A stretch of 64,000 nt of DNA from Hirudinaria manillensis. Lineage: Eukaryota; Annelida; Clitellata; Hirudinida; Hirudinidae. A program made the translations under genes and the position numbers. Within the stretch, counting starts at the first letter, position 1. Each line of letters begins with the position of its first letter. Under the pieces are notes generated by a model. It saw nothing but the letters and a program-made list of their open reading frames with translations. It had not been told where the DNA came from and did no database searches. Below, piece after piece: positions 23,793 to 37,500 of this stretch. Location of the stretch: NCBI GenBank assembly GCA_034509925.1, contig CM067537.1, positions 5,342,501 to 5,406,500 of the forward strand, given 5' to 3'.

Positions 23793-26700
23793 ATGTCTGT
23801 GGACAACGTAGTTAACAATCTGAGGTCCAGAGAAATAGGCCTGAAGACAAATTTTAAGAGAAAGAATAAAAAAACAGTCGCAAATTCGTTGCGAAGATTT
23901 GCAGAAGATAGGGCCGCAAAACCTGATACTAACAAAGTGATCATTCTTGTTGATAGATTCTAATCCCATATTTTGGCATTAATATATTTGCTGCAACATC
24001 TCAGTTCATTTTTTGTCAACTTTTAAGGATCTTGATCTATAACTTAAATCTTATTTAAGGATTCAGGATGAACAACTTAGGTGGGGAATTTAAAGGAAAT
24101 TTTAAGTTTTTAAAACTTTGTCATTTTATTCAGTCATTTGAAATGTCACGGAAAGCAAAATCAACTTTGGTGATTGAGCTCAGTCCTGATGGGTTTGTTG
24201 AAAAATTGATTGTACAAATTCTTTGGCTGAATCCCATAATTAATTGTCTCAAGCTCTCAAAAATCTGTATTTTACCATAAGTAAATTATTTTACCTCTGA
24301 ATTATTCAAAATAAAGAAATTCCTTTTAACAAATCACATCAACTTCAAGAAATTAAACTTGAATCTATTTATTGGGATTGATTTGTAGATTCCATGCCAT
24401 TTGTAAGGATCTTATAGTATGACAATATAATTTAGTCTTGGGATTAAACAGATCTAGCATATTTATGAAATGAACTTACTGTAAAACTGGTTGATTATAT
24501 TTTATGTCTGTCCAAATTATGCTCGTGTTTGTTATCTATTTGGACTAATCCGCATTCTGTAAACCAGCCATTATAAATTGTTCGACCATATTCTAGTATT
24601 TAAGGTATTTTTATTTTATTTTTCATTGAATTGAAGTGGAGAAGTTTCATCCTAACCCTATCAAATTTGCCTTTGCAGCAGAAAAGAATTATATTTTATC
24701 TCTTAGTGCAACCTTTACCTTTGCTATATGACACATGTCTGCATTCCTTTTCCTAAGTATCTGGTTTTCCTAAGTGTTCAGTGACATTAGCATTAGCGCA
24801 TTTTTTAATAAAATCACATTTAGCAATGGATTGAATGTTTGAATGTATTTTCATTTCTTACAGCAAATTTGTTGCTTCATCTCACGGCGACCATACGATC
24901 AGGATTTCAGAGATCTCAACAGGGAAATGCATCAAGACCCTAGTGGGTCATACAAGGAGCCCTTGGACCATGTCTTTCCATAGCACTTACACTGATGTTC
25001 TTGCCTCCGGATGCATTGCAGGGGAAGTCAGAGTCTGGGATCTCAAAGTTAGACCTTCTGAAATTAATTTATTTACCATACAGCTTCAGCAATTTCTTGT
25101 AATTATTTATACGTTTGCTCTTAATTCTAATAAACTAATCTTTTGTCCTGATTGCCCTTTTAATATCCAATCATTTATTTTCTAACAAAATGGGTTAAGA
25201 GCAGCTCGGCCATAGTAAAAGATGCAGCGGCATTGCAATAAGAAATCTTTGGAACATAAAAGCTTGGGCTATGTACAGCTGTTCAAAATTGTTTTCTTAA
25301 TAATTAAATGTTTTTATTTATTCTGCTAAACCATGTTATTAAATTCTGCACTTTCTTGACTGTTTAGTCGGGTGAAAGTGATTGCTGGTCGTTCCCGGAC
25401 AAGAAAGCCATCTGTTCGGTCAGCTTCCATCCTATACTTCCGATCCTCATCATAGCCGTGGCGGACAGGATCTACGCCTGGGATTGGACTGCCGGCAGAC
25501 CGTACCATCTCTGCACTGCTCCTAAGCCAGACCAAATAAGGTCAGGGGTGACCATCGTTGACATTTATAGGCACATATCTTGATATCAAAATTATTTGTA
25601 CATTTAGGATTTCTAAGAAATAACTTGGGGATGCTTAGCATTAATTAGGGGGGATATGTTAGAGTAGCTTGAGAGAAAAATGTTTGACAATGTTTATTGA
25701 AATTTATTAAACGAATAATTTTTATTATAAGAAAAAAAAAATAAACAAAAAAAGATGAAAAGCTGTTTATTATATAACTTGCATTTTATTTTATTTTATT
25801 TTCAATTCAATAATGTCTCATTGCAGATGGTTGAAGTTTCATCCGACTGGCAATTGGTTGTACACAGGCATCAGTAATGGGTTTGTGGCCTTCAACTCCA
25901 AGTAATCATTAAAGAGACATTTATGTTATTATAAGGGCCTCTGTTATGTCTGCACACGCTATGTAGCATGAATTATAATTGACTTCCAGTTTTGACTTGA
26001 TAATTTTTTAACTTTAAACATTTTTGGCTTTACATTGTATTTGAATGTTGTCTACCAATATATACTTCGCAACCATTGTATTACTTTGGTTTGTTGGAGA
26101 AAGAATTTATTTGTTATTTTATTATTAATTATTGTTAATTTATTTGTTAACATATTATTAATTATTAAGAATTTATTTGTTATATTATTATTGTTATTAT
26201 TATTATTATATTATATAGTTGCTTCATATAGGTGTATTTTTTGTTGCAGCTCTCGTCAAACATCAGGTAACAGCTACTTCTGGCAGTGTAAGTATTAAAT
26301 ATATGCCATATATATAGATGGTATGTAAAGTGGGTGGAGCTGAGATTGATTGACCTTTGCCATGACAACGTCGTGATATGTTGATGTTCACTGCGTAACG
26401 ACCAATGATTTTGTTTAATATTAAATACAATGATGAATAATAACAATACATTTCAGTCCTCCATGGAGAAAGATCGAGGTGGAGGACCAACAACAATAAC
26501 AACAATGCAGAGAACAATGATGATGATGACAATGATGATGAGGATCGCTTGAGGGGCATATTTGTACTGGGACACCATCCACGGTCAGATGGCAGATGCT
26601 TTGTTATTGTCTATTCCTTTTGGTTACTGTTATGCAATGGAAATATTTTGAGAAGATATCTATTTCCAAGAAGGGGTTTCATTTGCATAAACATGAAAGT

Positions 26701-29700
26701 ACAATATATAAAACATTTTAAAAATGTTTTGAAAGGTGTCATTATTATTATTAAGTAACAAAAAGTTATTTAAATTAGATATAATTAACTTAATTTAAAC
26801 TTCATAAGTTACCATAACATTTCTTGTCTTAAACAATGTAGAACTCCAAGCAGAGATTCAAGATCTGACAGAGGTTCTCGCAGAGGAGTCTTCGTACCCA
26901 GTGGTGGGGAAAGGGAAGAGAGCAGTGGCGAAGAGGACGGATCAGATGACTATCTCGTTTTCCCTACTCGGGGACGAAACCAGGATAGAGTTGAACGCCA
27001 TAGGAGGTACAGGAGCCCCTTCATCTCGTATACCAGGGATCGAACGGGCAGCGAATCTGCCGGCAGACCCAGAACGTCCAACCACGACTACCTCGGACAA
27101 GTAAGGGACATCTGGCAACAACGTCTCGGCAGGAGACTCGGCATGTCTTACAGAGGAGACGGAAGGAGTCGCGATAGAATTTTTCCCGAAAGCAGCCCCG
27201 ATAGAAATTCTGAGGGCAACGGATTAGAGGAGAGGGTCATTAGGAGGTTGACGGGGGGCTATTTGGAACGTCCCTTTAGGAGGCTCGGCACCCAAAGAGA
27301 TTCGGATCAACTAAATCCCGAGCCTGGTCCGAGCAACATGAGTTCATTCCAACGTGATATGCAGCCAAACAGAAGACATTCAAGGTTTGATCGATCATTT
27401 TGATGTGACTTTACACATTTTATGTATGATCTTGATAAGCTTGTATTTATTAATGTCTTCTTGAACAATTATTCATATTACTTAAATATAATCTGACAAT
27501 TTCTGTACTTAATATTTAGATTAGATTAGTAATATAATATTATTTTTGTAAAAAAGTGTAATGGAAATGATCCTTTTAATCAGATATTACAACAACTTGG
27601 GAGGCCAGGAAAGAGAAGAAATTCCAACAACCTCATCGTCCCATTTCACCAACAACAATAACAACACCAGCAGCTGGGGAAATGACAGCCTGAGACGCAT
27701 ACTCGACGTAGACTGGCAGACGCCTCATTGGAGCGCCTCGGAAACACAGAACGGCGGGCAATCTTTCCCTTCGAGCGGTGGAACGTCCTTTCACGGCGGT
27801 TCCAGGGCGGATAACGGCACCCGATCGGCCGTCAGGAATGCCAGGAGATCTGCACTCCTCAGGAGCGACCCGATCTTGAGCGATTACGGGAGCCTCGAAG
27901 AGCCCCTGTTTGTTGGAAGCGGCAGCCGAGACCTGGAGGCCGCTGGGACTTCCGATTCGACCAACAACAACAACGAGTCGTCCGAAGACGACGTTCAAGT
28001 CCTCGATCTGAGCATGAACCTCGAAGTCGAGGCGAACAACGCGGCTTCTTCCTCCTCCGGGGCCGTCGACGCCGGATCGAGAAGCAGGGGCGACGAACGG
28101 GGCGGGGACCCGTTACAAGTGGAGGTGGAGGAACATCTCAACAACATCACGGACATGACCGTGGCTCTGAGATCGCGCATCAACAGATTGAGGGAGTACA
28201 TCGACGAGATAGATGCCGCGGCGGCTCCCGGAGCCGTCGAGCCGGCAAACGTCGAGGCGACGCCCGATGCCGACTCTCGCACTGCGGAAGATTCGTCTGC
28301 GACCGGTCACGGCACGTCCATGGAGATAGTGGAAGGTGCAGACGAGGACCGACCCCCTTCGTCCAGCGTGGTCCAACTGGGAACACTCAACGATCTCTTC
28401 GCCGCTGCTCTCGGAGGCGACGACGGTCTCTCCGTACTCGACGAACCGGTGCCCTCTACGTCCGGAGTCTCGAACGACAACGGCGGACGGGAAGGTACCT
28501 CGTCGTGCTCCAAGGGATTCAAGAGGAGGCATTCGGTCCTCAGCAGCGACGAAGAAGGCATCTTCGGCCCTCGGACTCCTCGTTTCGACGACAACGCTGC
28601 CGGCACGGGGGAGGAAGTCGGGGAGAGTTCTCGGCAATCGGAAAATGCCGAAAACGATTCGAGTTTTGTTGCCGCTTCGAGCGAGGCTCCTACCGGCAGC
28701 ACCGTGGAGACTCTCGTCAATACCAGCATGCACAGCAATGCCAGCAGTAGCTGTTCCTCATCATCTCAAAGGGATGACAATCAGGCTTCTGTCACTACCA
28801 CCGAAGCATCTGCACCTATGGAGGGGAGCAGCAGAACGATGCCTGTGGCAGTGGTCTTCACCTTCAATTCTCCCACACTGTCACCGACCCGATTCACTCG
28901 GTATTCGAATGCCCCAAGGACTTCTTCGAGGGTAGTCGGATCCGAGAGAGATCACATGTAAGTCGATGATGCAATCTGCGAATGGCATGTCATCTGCAAG
29001 AGTGCAATGCTCATGCGTTTAATTAAATTGAGAACATAAAGTTCAAAGTTCAAACTTCTTACAGGAAGATCTTAAATTACTATCACTTGAATCACTCATT
29101 TTCCAAATCAACGAATCTCTCTTTCCAGCACCGCCAGACAGTCCTCGCCATTCCGCTCCCTGGGTAGCAGGGAAGAGTTCGTAGCCATTGGCAACGACCC
29201 GGAACACGAGGATGAGGACGACGACGACGAGATTGACAGCGGCAGTACGGACAGCATCGCCAGGGATCACAACTACATCCCGTTCTCGAGAGGCGGTGGT
29301 TCGAGCAGACGATTGAACCTCAGTTCGAGTTCCAACGAAGGTCCGTCGAGAAGCGATCGCAACTCTCGCATGACGTTCATGGAAACCTTCTTTCTCAGAA
29401 GAAGTCAGCTCCTTTTTAATTGTTATTTTAAAATAATTTTGTGACAAATTTTTAAAGCAGGAGAGATAATCATCTTATATAATAATAATCACACAGTAAT
29501 AATCGCATAAATGGTTTTGCCCAATCCTCTTTGTTTTTTTTTCTTCTATTAATAGGTTACTGAGCAATCTTGTTTCTGATTATGATGTTGTTATTGTTAA
29601 ATTGTCCACATCTATTCTAAATCCTTTAATAACGTGTGACAATCTTTCCAGGGAGAGACGCTGCCTCGACATCTGCCAGAGCACCAGCAGTCAGTCGACC

Positions 29701-32700
29701 TCATGCCTATATGTTCAACCCCAGCCTCAGGCACAGGTTCCGCGTACCGACCCCGCCTCGCAACGTTTCCGGTAGCAACGGCGGCACCAGTAGCGGCCAA
29801 GGAAACGTCAGGCGTCGAAGTTTCTGGAGGTTTTTCAATTCGTCGACGGCGGCCAATGCCGGCAGAGGAAACGAAGCCGGAGTAGGAGGAGGAGACGACG
29901 AGGACGAAGACCTGGATTACTATTGGATGCCCGAGGGTCTCAGGAGGGTTAGGGAACAATTGAGGCGCAGGAATCAAAGGTACCTGCAATCCAGGAGATT
30001 AGGCTTTGGCAGGTACGAGGAACCGGACGATGAGGATGACGACGACGACGATGAAATTGGCCGATTGGATGGCAGTAGTGCAGGAATCAGAATGAATCAT
30101 ACCCCTGGAAGTGATGGTAATTATTATCATATTTTTTATTAACAATTATTGAATTCTTTGACATTTTACATTGAATTCAGTGAAATGGATGGGGAAGGGG
30201 AGTTGAATGTATGAAGATATGATATTGTTATTATACTTATTAAGTATGGTTTCTTTGCTTTATATTTACTTGGTTTAATCAGTTTAGAGAATATTATTAT
30301 ATTATTATTTTTATTTAGAGAATATTATAAATGGAGTGTTTTGTTTTTGCAGATGACATCCCTCTGTTTGGCTCAAGAAACATGTTAGTAATTTAAGACA
30401 ATTGTTTATGCGTGTGACAGTACACCACAATAATTCTCACAATGAAATTATTTTGCTAGGCATATCGTCTACTAATTATTTAAAATTGTAACTTGGATTT
30501 CTACCAATTTAATACTTTTAAATTTAAAATGATTACTAATCTACTACATAATTTCTACCCAGTTAATAAGTTATAACATTGTAACATCTTGGCCATACAT
30601 ATATAACGTGACCATATTTTCTTCAGGTCTAACCAACTGCCGAGGACAAACGCAGAAATGGACGGAAGATCTCGCCTTTTTGACTTCACCCGTAAGTCAA
30701 TTTTAAGAAAATTGAAACATTTTGTCATTTAAATGTTGTAAATGATTTGGTGGAAAATGGTCGTTCTTGTAAATAAGATTCTGCAAAATATGCCTGGATT
30801 ATCAGGTGCTTTTAAGAAATACGGTCATACCAAAGAATCTCTATTATGCATTTTTAGTTAACCCAAGTTATTGAATGCTCGCATTGATATATGTATTTAT
30901 ATATCTGTGATGTTGATATTTGCTTGATTTGATTAATATATACTAAATATGATTATATAATATGATATTATTACATGTTTATTGCAGCTTCATTCTCATC
31001 TGAGCACTCCTCATTCAGGATTCAAGCCTGGAACTTTAATTCTAAAGTCTGCATAGATCTTAAGAAGGGTTGGGCAGATTTAATTGTGAAACTTATGTCA
31101 TGGATTCTTATTTGCTATTGAGGTCATGAGGTCATCTTAAGTAGATGTTCAAACTGATGTTTTTATGCACTACATTGTCCTATGTAGGATTATTATTGTT
31201 ATTATTATTATTATTATTATTGTTATTGTTATTATGCAAGAAGGCCTTTGTTGTGCTAATTTATATTAATGTTTAATGTTGTGAATAAATTGCACAGAAA
31301 TTATATAATAATAATAATAATAATGAGATTACAATGAACTTCAATTTTGTATTTAACAAACCATTGATAAATTAATGGTTTAAAATTAATTTTCAGTTGC
31401 TTTCTCAAGTATAATTTGTTTGTGTCACACACTATGTTATATATCTTTATATAACTTTTAGTCTACAAGAACATTGTCGTCCCCTATGCCTCTCAATTGA
31501 GATTTGATAATGTCACACACTATGTTATATATCATTATATATCCTTTAGTCTACAAGAACATCGTCGTCCCCTACGCGAGCATCCACAGCGACGCGTCTG
31601 TCGACATCTCGCAGGACGGGAGGATCCTCTGCACCTTCGTGGTCACAGAGAAGACTGTGACGCAGAGGAAGGAGGTCGGACTGTTTTCCCTCGAACCGTC
31701 CACTCTCGGTGACTGCCTGTGCTTCATCGAACTAGGTGGGTATTTGTGCTACTAGATGTGCCTATTGATGATGCTTATTTCAAGATGGCCTGAGGTCATA
31801 GTTCTAGGTCTTGTTTTGTATTAGTCAATTAGTTAACAACATATTATTTTCCATCGATTTCAAAAGCTTCTTGGTATTTATTTGATTATCTTGTATTTAT
31901 TACTATTGTTGCAATAATGTACTCTTATTTAAAGTAATTTAGATTGCCCAGAGAATATGATATGATTATTGTTGTGGATTTAAGGAGGAATGAATTTTAT
32001 TAATAAGTCATGAAATGTATTTAAACAAAAAGAAATTTTTCATCAGAATCCACAGCCATATCGTTGAGTCTATCTCCAAACAACCAATACCTTCTCGTTG
32101 GTGTGTCCATGGGCAGATATGAACTCACCATTTTGAAGCCTGTGAGTTGTGATATTAGAATTTAAAATCATAATCTTTTCTGATTGTTCTTAAACAATTC
32201 CATGGTCTTTATGGACTAATATGAATGCATTATTATTATTTTATTTGTGACATTCAATAGGTTCTATGTTATGGAAACACAATTATCAGATATTATTGTT
32301 AATTGTTATTAAATGCAATTCAAATCTGTGTCCGTAAAATGAATTTACTTGAAAATAAATTCCTTGACATGGATTGTTCTTAGAAGAATTTTATTATTAT
32401 TATTTATTATATCTTTATCTCAGGTGATCGGCAGCATATATAAACTCCGCATGAACAACGACAAAGAGCTCACGGCCGACTTCGTCAGCGACGTGACTCA
32501 CCTCTCTTCCGATTGGTCGACCAATTCCATCGATTTCCGCATCGCCATCGGAGCAAACTGCGCCCGTTGGTTCCTCGGATCGGGCGAAGGATTCGTTTAC
32601 GGAACCAACAAGGGAGACATGGTGGCTCGTTCGCACAAGTCAGTTGCCATTTCTTCAGATGATGATGATGGTGGTGGTGGTGATGATTATGATATTAGTA

Positions 32701-33386
32701 TCTACTATCTATTAATGGTTCTGTAATTAGAATGTCAGAGCACTTCTTCGTTGGTTTATTTGACGGTGCTTCACGGCATGATAAGACCTTAATGTATGTC
32801 GCATTTACATCTGAATGCAAAATGATAAGCATTTAGACAACATGCTGCATGCTTTATTTGCTAATATATTGAATTCTTAAATTTCACTCATTGATCTCAC
32901 AACCATAATGCATGCCCATGCTGCTGAAACAATTATGATTTCAGTCATCACAAGCTTTAATTACTGACTCGTATCATATCCAATCATATCACATCCAGTC
33001 ATTTTATGACTGATCACTTTCTAGTAACTGAGAGTAATGCTGATGAATTCTTAGAATTTCTATTATGTAGTTATTAGTTATTTCTATTATATAGTTATTT
33101 TTATAGTTTGGTTCTTTTATGACTATTCTTCCTGACCTTATTTTTTAAAGTATATTTTAGGATATCATCTGTATTAAAATTTTGAATGTTTTAAATTTGT
33201 GTTGTCATTATTCACAGGCTTTATAATCCTGACCTGTGGCCAAGGAGGGACAGAGAAAATCAGGACAGAATGGGAGGTGACCAGGGTGGTCCCTGGTCGT
33301 GGCTAGGGCCTGGGCAGATGCGGTTGGCTGATTTCCTTATATGGAGTGCCCAGAACAATATGAACATTGGGCCTGTTATTGTCTGA
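23793..33386 (+). CDS. AMBRA1: AMBRA1 (autophagy regulator, CRL4 substrate receptor)
   Basis: AMBRA1 recruits substrates such as D-type cyclins to the DDB1-CUL4 ubiquitin ligase and regulates Beclin-1 autophagy. Eighteen exons: 23793-23936, 24134-24192, 24864-25047, 25368-25540, 25827-25880, 26250-26287, 26457-26583, 26842-27384, 27584-28957, 29129-29403, 29652-30116, 30353-30383, 30627-30691, 30988-31068, 31550-31735, 32047-32141, 32424-32638 and 33218-33386. They join in frame to 1425 residues. The N-terminal WD repeats (about 49-210) show STGKCIKTLVGH, ASGCIAGEVRVWDLK and RIYAWDW. The C-terminal half of the split propeller (about 1190-1400) shows VVPYASIHSDASVDISQDGR, LSLSPNNQYLLVGVSMGRYE and GFVYGTNKGDMVA. 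Between them lie about 950 disordered, acidic, Ser-rich residues. The family usually has this split design; human AMBRA1 is about 1300 residues. Weak points are the first exon start and the short exons at 26250 and 30353. Confidence 0.95.
26174..26213 (+). repeat. TTA-rich microsatellite in an AMBRA1 intron
   Basis: ATTATTATTGTTATT-type triplets run through here, within a longer ATTAATT-rich intron before the 38-base exon at 26250. Confidence 0.7.
31191..31237 (+). repeat. (ATT)n microsatellite in an AMBRA1 intron
   Basis: A run of ATT triplets with GTT interruptions, upstream of the duplicated splice acceptor. A shorter AAT run follows near 31306-31323. Confidence 0.85.
31423..31579 (+). 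repeat. 88-bp-offset tandem duplication of an AMBRA1 splice acceptor
   Basis: Bases 31423-31491 (intron end, CTTTTAG acceptor and the first ~30 bases of the exon) recur at 31511-31579. The second copy continues into the full exon and is the one used in the model. The first copy encodes the same YKNIVVPYAS start and then runs into intron-like sequence. Since 88 is not a multiple of three, using the first acceptor without removing the insert would shift the frame. Confidence 0.9.
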
Positions 33387-34532
33387 GCCTGATAGGACAT
33401 GGGACCATAACAACATTGCTTTAACAAAAAATTGACTTGTGTACAAATATTTGTATGTCTAATGCATCTTCAAGAAACCTCTCAATGTCCTTGTATGTTT
33501 ATAATAGTGGAAGTAACGTTCGTGACGATAACAGCTGTTCCTATTGCTGTAACTATGATACAAAAATTAAAATTATTCATTTCCTAGTTTGGATCATTTT
33601 TTTTGTTAAGGGATTTCAGTAGCGTCTGTTGGATGACACCATAAGATTGGAGGTGTATTGTCAGGCGACCATGACACTGTTAACTAATAAGGTTGCTTGA
33701 ACTGCCAGAACCCACTTTATTAATTGCAACAATTACATCTATAGTACATAAATTTGTTACTTTAAAGATTTATTGCAAGCATAATTCATTATATTTAGAT
33801 AAGCATGTACTGCATACGTTTTGCTCAATAAAATGAGCCTTGTTTTGGTCACTCGGCTCCTGGGTTTATCCTATCACCAGTTTCACTTCATCAATTCATA
33901 TCCATTTGCCACTTCAGTTTTACACTGTTCTGAAGCTAATCCCTCATATCTTGACATCACACTAGATGCCTAGTTTTAAGTTAACAGTATCCGTAAACAA
34001 TTCTTCATTTTTTGATGTTTCCAATTTTTTGGAGACAAACCCCTCCTACCCACCACCTTTATTGAGCAAATAAACCCGCAAGTTTTGTGGGATATGTACA
34101 TGTTCAACAGAGTGACGAACTTAACCATACAAACCCAGCATTTTTATGAGAGGTGTGACCTCAGATGAAAGTTTTTAAATCTGTTTGTGCATATCCACGT
34201 GTGGACAATATTTTTTTGATAATAAATCACTGGCAGGGTCAGGAAAGTTCTTAAGATTCGAATCTAAAATGTGTTTGTATAAACATTTTGTAAGTTGTAT
34301 CGTACCATTACATGTTTCAGTTTCACTATAATTTAATAAATTTTTAGTGAATAGTTTAGCAAAAGTAATAAATTTTTATGAGCATATGTGCAATATAAAT
34401 TCAAAGCATTAAATATCTTTGGGAAAACTTTATTGTTTGCACGTATTTGGGGCTGTCTATATCGTGTGTTTCGATGTTTCGGACTATGAAATAGTAAGAA
34501 TTATACAATCGATACCGCATAATTCGACAGTC
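33387..34532. other. AMBRA1 3' UTR and SMG6 promoter region
   Basis: No coding sequence. AATAAA at 33827-33832 probably ends the AMBRA1 message. The second half should carry the SMG6 promoter and 5' UTR, but I see no clear element. Confidence 0.5.
33827..33832 (+). promoter_or_regulatory. Polyadenylation signal of AMBRA1
   Basis: AATAAA, about 440 bases after the AMBRA1 stop. Confidence 0.5.
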
Positions 34533-37500
34533 ATGAATGGAACGAATGAACATTTAAGTAAGTTAACAAGCGTAAAATAAAAGCTTTGGTTATATCCAAA
34601 ATGTAATGTCGAACTTAAATGTTATGAATGTGTACATGTAATATTTTCATTAATAAGAAACGTATTAAATACTCAATGACTTAGTTAATTAACTCCTTAC
34701 ATTTTTAACTTTTGTTTGTAATCTGGAATCCGTACACGAATTTGGTAGGCCAGATATTTTGTAAACCTAAGCGGCTTATTTTGCCGCACATATAGCGGTT
34801 GTTATAATTTTTAAAATTATTGGATTAGGTTAGCCTATTGCAATATATATGTAAGACACTGTACTTGTAACGTGTTTTTCAATGCATTAATTTAATAATT
34901 CTTGAAGATGAGTCATCGAGAGAAAGAAAGAAAAACCGTCGCCCTGACCAGTGTCTGTATCAACCACCTGGAGGGAGGCTAGCTAGAACAAATGGTGTTA
35001 GCAGTTCTAGCAACCTAAGGAAAATTGTGCAAGAGGACTCCTATGAAAGTTGCAGAGAACCATTAAGGCACGAAAGCAGTAGCAGAAGTCGCACTGATGG
35101 AAGAGACCACGAATCATATTCATTTAAATCTTCAAGAAATTTTCATGAGTCAAGAAAGGACAATAGTATACGAAATTCTTATAATGAAAATAATGAAAAC
35201 AAGAGACCTCTAAAGACTCAGAATGCCACAAGTAAGCACGAATCTGATGAATTCAATAGACTCTTTGCACCACTATTTTCTGGTGGACCAGAGTCAAGTG
35301 GTCAGGACCAAGGTCAAGAATCTAAGCGTACAAGTGAACTTGCACGGTACAACAGAGATTCAAAAGCCAAAAACCAAAGTCTTCAAACAAGAAACCGTCT
35401 AAAAAAAGACAGGAACAGTGATGGTGATGATGATGATGATGGAGATAATATTTGGAAAAGTTTTGACAGGTCGAAAGTTCCTGTGAAAAATACTTCTCAA
35501 CTTTCCAATATACAAACTCCGAAGAAAGAGCACAGACATTCTCAAATTACATCCAACTCCAGTGGTAGAATTAAAATATCAGCAAGACTGGAATCTTCTT
35601 CAAGGGAAAAGGCCATATTTAACCTCTACAAAGAAGAGGTGAAGGATTTGGTCTTTGTTGATGACGAGGAAGATGAAAAGCCCAAACCATTTAGGCCAAG
35701 ACCAATAAATGGCCACAAACTATGGGATCCAGAAGATGGCATACCGACCGTCAGCCGTGGTGTCATTCAACACCCAAAGACGTTTTCCCCAAAACCCCCC
35801 GAGCCTCGAGCAAGGAAAGCAGTCGATCCTGAGTTTATGAGGCTACCAATCATCAAAGAGAAGTCCAAATACATCTGTGTTACTGCTACAGAACAGCAAC
35901 AAGTCAATCCTGATAATGGCCAGATGATTAAAAAAGTGTAAGTTATAAATTGATTTCATGGGCAATCTTGTTGACATTATTATTTTTATTACTTTTGTTA
36001 TTTTTGGACCATTACATGCTTTGAGAATGACATAAATTTATACATTTATAAACAATATCATGTTTCAATATCAGGTTGCAGTATAGCTTTATGTCTAATT
36101 TTAGCATCTTTAAATGTTCAAATGTATATTTTGAGCCTTTATCCTTGTCTTGGAAATCAAAGTTTTTCATTGTTTTTTTAGAATGATGAAATTAAATGTA
36201 AACCACAGCAGTATCAAGGGTGGTGCCATGAAAGGTGAAGGACTGAAATCTGCAAGTTTGCCTTTTGAAGCCAAGCTGAGCGAGATTTCAGAGCAAGGTG
36301 GAAAACTGTCGGTCCTCCTCCGTAAGTTTTCGGGATCCGGTGGTAGGGCAGACTCGACTTCTGACAGGAGCACGAGTAGACACAGGAGCCATCGGAACGA
36401 TTCCAGGAGTTTGAGTCACGGGTCTGCCGAAGGCATCAACGCTTGCCTCTCGGACAGAGAAGTGGAAAGTCTTTTGAAGGACATGGTTCAGTTGAGGTAT
36501 GGCAATTATTTTTCAGGCTGCCAATGCAAAACATTGTTTTAGTTCAATATTTGTACTTCTGCTTTCATTTGGATTTGATGTGGTTATACTTCATTTCTCT
36601 AACCACAGGTATGCCATTGGAAACTGCTCGAAGGAAATCATTATCAATTATCCTGAAGCATCCATAAAGAAATATCTCTGCGATGCTTTATGGAAGTTTG
36701 GATTTTACCAAACCATTGAAGCATTCAGGAGAATGTCTGAGGATAGAAGTAGATTCTCAAACTTTATGATGTCTGCCACTAGGAAGGCCCTAATGAGCAC
36801 GATTACTGAGGTTTGTTTACAAACATATCTGACAACTTTATTTGTACATCATCGTGGCTTCCGGTTGTTATATTTTGTGGAAAATGATTTACTATGTAAT
36901 CATATTATATGGATTGCATGCTGATGACTGTTTTGTTATTATTCAATCAAAATCATACTGAGGATATATAGGCAATTAATTTGTAAACATGGATGAAGTA
37001 TCAATGATTGCCTAATACATGCCTGGTTAAAGAAAATCAATACTTTGTAGTTTCATTCTGATGATTTCTTAACACACCATCGCATGACTGGATCTGATTT
37101 GCTATTATAAATATTACTTTTTTTAAAGAACAGTATTAATTTTATTTTAATTTTGGTTCTATCACCAATTATAATTTTTTTAAATTTCTTAAATAAAGTA
37201 AATATATTTTTGACCAACTCAGGGCATTGAATTTTACGAGGGCTTTGTAAAGGACATCCAGTCGAAATATTCAGTCAATTTATTGGACCCAGAAAACAAG
37301 GGAACCTTATTTGTCAATTCCCTTCATCTCTACGAGAATCCCAACGACACAAAATTGTCGTCTGCTCAGAAGCTCGTATCGATCATCTGCTATCAGGTGG
37401 CTATAAACGTTGGTGACCTCGAAAGATACAAGGAGGTTCAGTCGGCTTCCTCAGAGAAACCTGTCGATCCTGAAGCCATGGTTCCGGCAAAGCATTCGTC

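Noticed and set aside
28113..28733. 206-codon minus-strand frame and several others of 60-200 codons across AMBRA1 exons
   Set aside because: They lie opposite or out of frame with the large GC-rich AMBRA1 exon, which has a consistent model; stop codons are rare there because of composition.
34908..34983. ATG at 34908 as the SMG6 start
   Set aside because: Its frame stops after about 25 codons, whereas the frame one base off continues for 340 codons through the exon-junction-binding motif.
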